Source: JANPEZ01 sp031423155 (lineage in GTDB: Bacteria > Actinomycetota > UBA4738 > HRBIN12). Taken from it: DNA of 14,056 nt. Below, piece by piece: positions 7,175 to 13,700 of this stretch. Position numbers and translations under genes: made by a program. The DNA lies in NCBI GenBank assembly GCA_031423155.1, contig JANPEZ010000070.1:1-14056 (forward strand). Direction: 5' to 3'. The number at the start of each line of letters is the position of its first letter. Positions within the stretch are counted from its first letter, which is position 1. The notes under the pieces are model-generated. The model saw nothing but the letters and a program-made list of their open reading frames with translations. It had not been told where the DNA came from and ran no database searches.

Positions 7175-7653
7175 GTTCCGGTAGCCGTGTGGGCCGCGGC
7201 TTCACGCAGCGCGCGGACGAACTTCTCCCGGTCCTCCTTGAACTGAGAGACGTTCGTCTTGACGTTGGTCGCGATGTCGTCGATCGCGACGAAGAAGGCC
7301 ATCTGGCCGTCCTTGAGCGCGTCCATGACCTCCCCGTCGCGCCGGCAGATCTTGAAGATGCTGACACCGTCGGTCACGAGCTTGACCTCGGATAGGTGCC
7401 TGTCGAGCCCCGCCTTCTTGTTGAGGAACTCCCAGGAGCGACGGACCCGCTGAAGGGACATACCGCCGTCCAGCAGGGATCTCACCACCTTCAGCGCGAT
7501 CAGGTCCCTGAAAGCGTAGAGACGAGGAACCCCAGGCCGCCCGCCGGTTCCTTGAACCGAGGGCGTCACCAATCCGATGGTGTCCCAGTAGCGGAGCTGA
7601 CGGGGAGTGCAACCGGTGAACTTGCAAGCTTGATGTGCGGTGAAGCCCTCCAT
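7171..7653 (-). CDS. MerR-family transcriptional regulator
   Basis: ATG 7653 gives 160 aa; the 46 residues upstream in frame are low-complexity and not family-like. The N-terminal winged helix-turn-helix is clear: FTAHQACKFTGCTPRQLRYW (4-23) is the DNA-recognition part, followed by GLVTPSVQGTGGRPGVPRLY (the wing) and FRDLIALKVVRSLLDGGMSL. The C-terminal half (about 88-160) has no cysteine cluster or drug-pocket motif that I recognise, so the signal is unknown. It is a stand-alone leftward gene. Its TAG shares bases with the TAA of the convergent transglutaminase gene, so the two transcripts must overlap at their 3' ends. A palindrome in its leader could be its own operator. Confidence 0.92.
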   Translation of the reverse strand: MEGFTAHQACKFTGCTPRQLRYWDTIGLVTPSVQGTGGRPGVPRLYAFRDLIALKVVRSLLDGGMSLQRVRRSWEFLNKKAGLDRHLSEVKLVTDGVSIFKICRRDGEVMDALKDGQMAFFVAIDDIATNVKTNVSQFKEDREKFVRALREAAAHTATGT

Positions 7654-7711
7654 CGGACGTGAGCCTTTCAACCTGCTGATACACAACACACGGCCCGCCC
7701 GCCGATCGGGG

Positions 7712-7725
7712 AAGGTTGGAACCTT
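7712..7725. promoter_or_regulatory. 14-bp palindrome upstream of the MerR gene (candidate operator)
   Basis: AAGGTT-GG-AACCTT is a perfect inverted repeat with a 2-bp centre, about 60 bp upstream of the MerR-family start codon. MerR proteins bind as dimers to palindromes near their own promoters. With the promoter proposed at 7762-7791, the palindrome falls in the leader rather than in the -35/-10 spacer, so it would suit repression better than classical MerR activation. Binding is inferred. Confidence 0.4.
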
Positions 7726-7761
7726 GCCTCGACGGTCACGCCCTTTAGGGAAGGGGCGCTC

Positions 7762-7791
7762 TTTGTACCGCAACAGCCGAACAAGTGGCAA
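7762..7791 (-). promoter_or_regulatory. Candidate promoter of the MerR-family gene
   Basis: Read leftward, TTGCCA (7791-7786) and TACAAA (7767-7762) are 18 bp apart, with 5/6 and 4/6 matches to the sigma-70 consensus. Transcription would start near 7755, giving a leader of about 100 nt before the ATG. Other promoters in the leader are possible. Confidence 0.4.
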
Positions 7792-7840
7792 GCCGTTGAG
7801 GCGATTCGTTCAGGAAATCACCCACTCGGGCTAGGTCATC

Positions 7841-7874
7841 GGCCGGCGGGCCATGTCGCTTTCGGCGACCGGCC
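7841..7874 (-). terminator. GC-rich hairpin just after the DUF3040 stop (possible terminator)
   Basis: GGCCGG (7841-7846) pairs with CCGGCC (7869-7874), and GTCGC (7855-7859) pairs with GCGAC (7865-7869) around a TTTCG loop. The two stems share a base and cannot both form in full. The structure begins within the DUF3040 stop codon and lies before the MerR promoter region, the expected place to end the dnaE2-dinB-DUF3040 transcript. There is no U-run, so intrinsic termination is uncertain. Confidence 0.3.
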
Positions 7875-8245
7875 TACTCCTTCGGCGGTTCGGATCGGGG
7901 ATGCAAACGCTCCGAGAGCTTCGCCAAGATGCTGGCGACCGAGAACCTCTCGCTTTCCTGCAACGCGCGAACCTGATCCTTGCCGAGCTGTTTCACGTAG
8001 CGGAAGAACAGCAGGAGCGAAAGCACCATGATCACGAAACCGGTTGCCGCGAGCCAAAGCTCCACGGTGAACAGCATCAGCAGGACGAGACCGGCCAGGA
8101 AAGCGAAGGAAGAGAGGCGGATCCGTCTCGCCAGGTGCGCGGACAGGGTCGTCCTGCCCACCTGCTCCACCAGACGGGGGTCTTCCTCGGCTAGACGTCG
8201 TTCTATCTCGTCGAGGATGCGCTGCTCGTGATCTGACAGTGGCAT
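7874..8245 (-). CDS. DUF3040 domain-containing membrane protein
   Basis: The 123-aa protein opens with MPLSDHEQRILDEIERRLAE followed by EDPRL, the conserved signature of DUF3040, a small family essentially confined to actinobacteria. Two adjacent membrane helices follow (about 44-62 and 64-81), then a charged cytoplasmic-like tail rich in Arg, Glu and Ser. Function is unknown. Members often lie near mraZ and dinB in actinobacterial chromosomes, which agrees with this window. ATG 8245 has GAGG 4 nt upstream. It is last in the leftward dnaE2-MFS-dinB row but has a near-perfect -10 box in the 74-bp gap before it, so it may also be transcribed alone. Confidence 0.92.
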   Translation of the reverse strand: MPLSDHEQRILDEIERRLAEEDPRLVEQVGRTTLSAHLARRIRLSSFAFLAGLVLLMLFTVELWLAATGFVIMVLSLLLFFRYVKQLGKDQVRALQESERFSVASILAKLSERLHPRSEPPKE

Positions 8246-8261
8246 CTGCCTCGCCTCGGTC

Positions 8262-8289
8262 GTCGGGGCCGACCCGTCTGCCCATTATA
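8262..8289 (-). promoter_or_regulatory. Candidate DUF3040 promoter (TATAAT) with adjacent palindrome
   Basis: Read leftward, TATAAT (8289-8284) is a perfect -10 box, about 39 bp before the ATG at 8245. No good -35 is seen 16-19 bp further up. A small palindrome, GTCGG-GG-CCGAC (8262-8273), lies just after the predicted start site and could bind a regulator. It may equally be chance in this GC-rich sequence. Confidence 0.45.
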
Positions 8290-8319
8290 GGAACGACTGA
8301 GGATACGGGTGGAAGCCCT

Positions 8320-9504
8320 CTACGGACCTCGGTCCCTTCCTCTGTCCAGCAAGGACGCCGGCTGAGCCGCTCCCTGGCCGAATCGAAGCTCGATACGATC
8401 GACCGCGCGTTCGATATCTCCCCATCTTTCTCCTCGAAGCAGCGCGAGCTGCTCGGATCCGGCCGCGACCAGCCCGGTTCCGGCGACCCCGAGGAGCCTG
8501 ATCCTCCTTCGCTGACCCGGCAGCGCCCGATACATCTCGGCGGCCACGTTGTGAAGGTCCGATCCCAGGTCCGTCGGGTCTGCCAATGTCTTGGACCTGG
8601 AGAGCGTCGTGAAGTTCGCCAGACGCGCTTTGAGGACCACCGTGCGAGCCCGGTAACCGTCCTTGCGAAGCCGCGAGCCCACGCGGCCCGAGAGAGCCAA
8701 GATCTCGCGGAGGATCTCATCCTCGTCGTCGAGATCGCGTTCGAACGTCTCTTCGTGACTCACCGACTTCGGTGCCTCGTACGGGACCACATCCCGGTCG
8801 TCGAGGCCGTGGGAGAGTTCGGACAGGTGGTGGGCCGCCCTATCGCCCAGTAGCCGGGCCAAGATCGCCTCGGGGGCGCGGCCCAGATCGCCGATCGTGC
8901 GGATGGCCATCTTGGACAAGACCTCGCCGGTCTTCTCGCCCACGCCCCACATCGCCCGCACCGGGAGCGGATCGAGGAATCCCGCGATGCCATCGGCCGT
9001 GATCACCAGCATCCCATCGGGCTTGCAGTCCTCGGAGGCGAGCTTGGCGATGAATTTGGTTGGAGCGACGCCGACCGAACAGGTCACCCCCACCTCTCGC
9101 TCGACGTCGGCCCGGATCTTCGCGGCGATCTGGGCCGGAGAGCCGAACAAAGATGTTGCTCCTCCGACATCGCAGAACGCCTCGTCCAGCGATATCGGCT
9201 CCACCACCGGGGTGTAGGAGAGCAGGATCTCGCGGAAACGGTTCGAGTGCGTGCGGTATGCCTCGAAGTCCGAGGGCAGGAAGACGGCCTCCGGACACAG
9301 GCGCCTGGCACGAACCGCCGGCATGGCGGAGCGGATCCCGAAGGCTCGCGCCTCGTAGGAGGCCGATGCCACCACGCCGCGCGAACCAGTACCGCCGACG
9401 ACGACGGGTCTGCCCTTGAGGGAGGGATCTTTCAGAATCTCTACGGATGCGTAGAACGCATCTAGGTCAACGTGAAGGATCGGCTCAGGCGGGCGTTCGG
9501 TCAT
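8320..9504 (-). CDS. dinB: Y-family DNA polymerase IV (DinB)
   Basis: DinB is a low-fidelity translesion polymerase that extends past damaged template bases. The 394-aa product has the metal-binding DLDAFYASVE (13-22, D13), with Tyr18 at the sugar-discriminating steric-gate position, then YEAR (50-53) and SLDEAF (105-110, catalytic D107-E108). Further motifs are TCSVGVAPTKFIAKLASE (141-158) and the helix-hairpin-helix region MWGVGEKTGEVL. The little-finger domain closes with EQLALL (351-356), which fits a sliding-clamp-binding motif. All catalytic residues are present, so it should be active. AGGAG lies 10 nt before the ATG. The start overlaps the end of the MFS gene by 20 bp, placing it in the dnaE2 operon. 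Confidence 0.96.
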   Translation of the reverse strand: MTERPPEPILHVDLDAFYASVEILKDPSLKGRPVVVGGTGSRGVVASASYEARAFGIRSAMPAVRARRLCPEAVFLPSDFEAYRTHSNRFREILLSYTPVVEPISLDEAFCDVGGATSLFGSPAQIAAKIRADVEREVGVTCSVGVAPTKFIAKLASEDCKPDGMLVITADGIAGFLDPLPVRAMWGVGEKTGEVLSKMAIRTIGDLGRAPEAILARLLGDRAAHHLSELSHGLDDRDVVPYEAPKSVSHEETFERDLDDEDEILREILALSGRVGSRLRKDGYRARTVVLKARLANFTTLSRSKTLADPTDLGSDLHNVAAEMYRALPGQRRRIRLLGVAGTGLVAAGSEQLALLRGERWGDIERAVDRIELRFGQGAAQPASLLDRGRDRGP

Positions 9505-10693
9505 CTTCGGACGGCTCCTGCAGTCCTCGCAAAGCTCTTAGCCCGATCGCGCCGATCAGGACCAGCAGCGCCCCGCAGACCACTATCGTGGGGCGCACGG
9601 CGACATGCACTCCCAGGATCAGAAGCACCAACGAAGAGAGCAGGCCCATGGACTCCTGGGTCGCGACGAACATGCTCGTCACGCGCCCCGTCTGATCCTC
9701 GGGAACGACACGCTGGATGTAGGCCAGTAACGGGGGGAAGAAGAGGCCGAAGCCCGATCCCGCCAGCGCCGCGGCTCCCAGTGCCACGAGATAGATGCCC
9801 ACACCGGTGTATACGACGACGCCGGCCCCGACCACCGCTACTCCGAGGCAGACCATGGATGCCTCCCTGCCCGTGGCCCTCTTGGAGTGAGCCATCCACA
9901 AGGCCCCGCTCAGCGCCCCGATGCCGTGCGCAGCCCACAGGTAGAGGAGGGCGTTGCCCTCGCGATGCAGCGTGTGCTGGACGAAGAGGGGCTCCAGGAT
10001 GAGGAAGACGTTGATCAGGGTCCAACCCAGTCCAGTGACCAACAGCAGGATGCGCAGCCGTGGATGGTGCCAGGCGGTTCGGGCACCGGTCCGCAGGTCC
10101 TCCAGGGACATCGCCGGTTGCTCGCCGCGCTGGCGAACGTCCGGGATCGCCAACACGAGTGGGATCGCCAAAGCGGCGAGGCCGGCCGAGATGGCGTACA
10201 CGGCGTCGGCGCTCGATATCTCGAGCAGGTACCCGCTCCCCAGCGTTCCCACCACGAGCGAAAGCTGGAATGCGATCGAGATGGTTCCGTTGGCCTTGAC
10301 GAGTCCGGGCCCGTCCACCAGCAGGCCCGTCAGAGCAGAGCGGGAGGGTTCGATCGTCGCGAACGCCGCCCCGACCACGAGGGCCGATGCATACAGACCC
10401 ATGAGGGAGGTCGCGAACCAGGCAAGAGGGACGGCCGCGGTCAGGAGCAGATATCCGATCACCGAGAGCCACTTCGGGCTCCAGCGATCCACGATGAGTC
10501 CCTGGAGCAGCGAGCCGAGGATGAACGGCAGGGAGAGCGAAGCGCCCAGGACCGCCATCTTGCTGGGGTCCGCCTCGAAGCGGAAAGAGGCCTCGGCGAA
10601 GACGGTTCCGAAGAAGCCCCAGAAGGCCAGGCCGGAAACGCCGTGAGCGAAGACGACCCATCGGAAGGGTCCTCGCCAGATACCGCGTTCCAG
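9485..10693 (-). CDS. Major facilitator superfamily transporter (non-standard start)
   Basis: The frame encodes a polytopic membrane protein of about 402 aa with roughly 12 helices. It carries the loop 2-3 motif QGLIVDRWSPKW (after helix 2) and a second-half counterpart ending VVPEDQTGRVTSMFVATQE, typical of drug/sugar-efflux-like MFS members. The first ATG in frame (10558) would delete helix 1. In-frame codons upstream encode a convincing first segment (WVVFAHGVSGLAFWGFFGTV) back to CTG 10693, which has GAGGAGG 9 nt before it. An ATG at 10730 overlapping the dnaE2 stop as ATGA also has GGAGG 9 nt upstream but is one frame off. So the start is either a rare CTG or a frameshifted ATG. The substrate is unknown. 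The gene sits inside a polymerase operon and overlaps dinB. Confidence 0.82.
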   Translation of the reverse strand: MERGIWRGPFRWVVFAHGVSGLAFWGFFGTVFAEASFRFEADPSKMAVLGASLSLPFILGSLLQGLIVDRWSPKWLSVIGYLLLTAAVPLAWFATSLMGLYASALVVGAAFATIEPSRSALTGLLVDGPGLVKANGTISIAFQLSLVVGTLGSGYLLEISSADAVYAISAGLAALAIPLVLAIPDVRQRGEQPAMSLEDLRTGARTAWHHPRLRILLLVTGLGWTLINVFLILEPLFVQHTLHREGNALLYLWAAHGIGALSGALWMAHSKRATGREASMVCLGVAVVGAGVVVYTGVGIYLVALGAAALAGSGFGLFFPPLLAYIQRVVPEDQTGRVTSMFVATQESMGLLSSLVLLILGVHVAVRPTIVVCGALLVLIGAIGLRALRGLQEPSEDDRTPA

Positions 10694-10726
10694 TGCCGAG
10701 CGCCTCCTCGGGGAGCTCGCGGGCTC

Positions 10727-13700
10727 TCATCCCGCAGAGCCTCCGCTCGCGTGCCAGAGTCTCTTCGCCGGCGCGCTCGGCTGAGTGCGCGTCGTCATCG
10801 CTTCCTTCAGTTCACCCCGGCCTCTCGCGCGATGCAGCGCGGTCAGGTCCCAGATGTCCTCGGCGATGATACTTACCCCCTTGACCCCGGTGCGCCTCAG
10901 CTCTCCCCAGACCGCCATCGCGTAGGAGTGGAAGACCGTCTTGGCGACCTTTGGCTGGACGCTTTCGAAGACAACTACTTCCACCGGACCGGTGGCATCG
11001 TCGAGTGTGAGGAAGATGATCCGTTGCCCGCTTCTTATCGCCGGGGTCTGGGAGGCGACCTTCACGCCGGCGACCATGACCCTCTCTCCGGAACGACAAC
11101 GCCTGAGGTCTGCCGCTCTTATGACGCCCAGGTCTTTGAGAAGCGGCTCGAAGAAGGTCACTAGGTGTCTGGTTGCGTCCAGGCCGAGGACGTCGAGTTC
11201 TGCCCGCACTATCTCGGCGTCCGAGTAGTTGCGGAAAAGCTGCTGGCTGTCGCGTGACGGGCGGGTGGCGGGGCCGTTGCTACGCGGGCCAGCCCCCCCC
11301 TTACCCCCGCTACGCAACGGCCCCGCCACCTTCATCCCTTCGACCTGTTCCTCAAGCCGGGACCATCGCTGTTGCGGGCGGGGCTCGAAGGAGAGCGTTA
11401 GTTGATCGTCTTCGCGGTGCGGGCTCGTGGTTATGGCTTCGAACAGATGCGTTCGGCGGTTGACTTCGCCGAGCGCATCGAACGCTCCTGCGTGTGCGAG
11501 CGCCTCGGTGACAGGTTTGGCAACCTCGGTACGCCGGATGAAATCCCCGACATCCGTGAACGGATTCTCAGCCCGCCCTTGCAAGATCGACCTGATCTCG
11601 GCATCCGAGATCCCATGCACATCCTGCAAAGCAAGCCTGATCCCAAAGCCCCCGCCCGAGGGAAAGGTGTCACGAACGAAGGTGGGGGGCCGGTTGTGGA
11701 GCGGGGGTTGGGCGGGGAATGGCCCGCGTAACAACCGGCCCCCCACCCGCCCGTCACGCGATAGCTCAACTTCCTCAACCACATACTCGCGCTCGCTGAC
11801 ATTCACATCCAGGGGCAAGATGGCTATGCCGTGCTGTCGCGCGTCCTCCAAGATCAACCGCTTCGGATACATGCCGGGGTCGTGGGTCAGAAGGCCCGCG
11901 ATCAGATGCGCCGGGTAGTGGGTCTTGAGCCAGGTCGACTGATACGTCGGAACCGCGAACGCTGCCGCGTGCGCCTTGCAGAACCCGAACGATGCGAACT
12001 CGGCGACGGCGCTCCAGGTCTTCTCGGCCGAGGCGGCATCTACTCCGTTCTCGATCGCGCGCTCCAGGAAATCGGCTCGCAGCCCGGGCAGCATCTCCTT
12101 ATCGTCCAGATGGCGGCGGACGTGGTCGGCGTAGGTGAGGTCGTATCCGGCCATAGCGGCAAGGGTCCGGATGACCTGCTCGTGGTAGACGATGACGCCG
12201 AAGGTTTCTTGCAGCGCAGGCCGAAGCGAGGAGTGAGCGTAGACGGGCGGCTCCATGCCCGCGCGCCGGCGAAGGTAGGGCCGGATCATGTCGGACTTGA
12301 CCGGACCGGGGCGGAACAGCGAGATATCTACGATCAGGTCATCCCAGCGTTCGGGTTGAAGCTTCTGTAGCAGTTCCCTTTGGCCCGGAGATTCGATCTG
12401 GAAGCATCCGAGCGTGTCCGAAGCCCGGATCAACTCGAACGTCGGCTCATCGTCGAGCGGGATGCGATCCAGGTCCACCTTCTCGCCGGTAGTGCGAGCG
12501 ATCTCATCGAGCGCGTGGCGCATCGAGCTGAGCATCCGAACGCCCAGGACATCGAGCTTGAGGTAGCCGAGCAGTTCGACGTCGTCCTTGTCGGCCTGGA
12601 TCATGCGGTGACCGTTCGCGCTTCGCTCGGCCGGCACGCGCGTAACCAGATCGTGCGAGGACAGCACGATCCCGCAAGGGTGCAACGCGATGTGGCGAGG
12701 GAACCCGTCGAGCCTCTCCGCAACGCGGAACAGCAGTTCCAGTTGCTCGAACTTCAGGTTGATCCCCTGCAGTTCGGGCAGGCGCTCCATCGCCTCGCGC
12801 AGATGGCGCGCCGATATGTGCGGGAAGGACTTGGCGATGACGCCGACCTCGACGTCGGGAAGACCCAGAGCCTTGCCGACCTCGCGGATCGCGGCGCGGG
12901 CTCGGTAGGTGTCGACCATCGCGACGCAGGCCGCGCGGTCATCGCCGTGACGGGACAAGACCATGTCGTACACGTCCTCGCGCCGCGCGGACTCGACATC
13001 GATATCGATGTCGGGGGGCTCGTCCCGCATCGGGTTCATGAACCGCTCGAACGCCAGATCATGACGAACCGCGTCGACGTCGGAGATACCGGTGAGATAG
13101 CACACGAGCGAGCCGGCGGCGCTTCCCCGGCACGCGCAACGGATGCCCATCGACTTTATGTCCGCGACGATGTCGGCCACCGTGAGGAAGTAAGCCGAGA
13201 ACCCCTGCCGGTGGATCATCGACAATTCGTGATCCAACCTGTCACGAACCTGTGACGTCGGGTCCACCTCGCGGTTCTCGATGCCGCGCCAGCAGCGCTC
13301 CGCCAACACCGACGTCGCGCTCTTGCCGGCCGGGGTCGGGAAGTCCGGGAAGTGCACGCGCTTGAGTCCGAGGTCGAAGTCGACCCGTTCTGCTATCTCA
13401 AGCGTCGCGTCGCAAAGATCGGGGCGCTCGGCGAAGAGCACCCGCATCTGTTGCGAGCTCTTCAGGAACCCTTCCGCGTTACGCCGGCTCACGTGGTTGG
13501 AAGCGATCGGCACGATCTGGCGCATGCACTCGAGCGCGTCGGCCAAGAAAGCATCCTCCGGCACCAGGTAACGCACCGGATTGGTCGCGACCGCCCGTAC
13601 GCCCGCTCTCTCGGCCATCCGCAGCATGGCGCGGATCTCTTCCTTCGAATCTCTTTCGAGACGATTCTCAACGCAGACGTAGAGCCGATCCCCGAACGCC

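Noticed and set aside
9568..9596. 7-bp inverted repeat GCGCCCC/GGGGCGC as a terminator
   Set aside because: It is inside the MFS coding region, short, with a 15-nt loop and no T-run; expected by chance at this GC content.
9501..10730. 409-codon open frame opposite in phase to the MFS gene
   Set aside because: Its protein is Arg/Pro/Gly-rich with no domain, a typical GC-rich shadow of the MFS frame. Only its ATG at 10730 is of interest.
9887..11164. 425-codon plus-strand frame across MFS and dnaE2
   Set aside because: It is antisense to two clear genes and has shadow-like composition.
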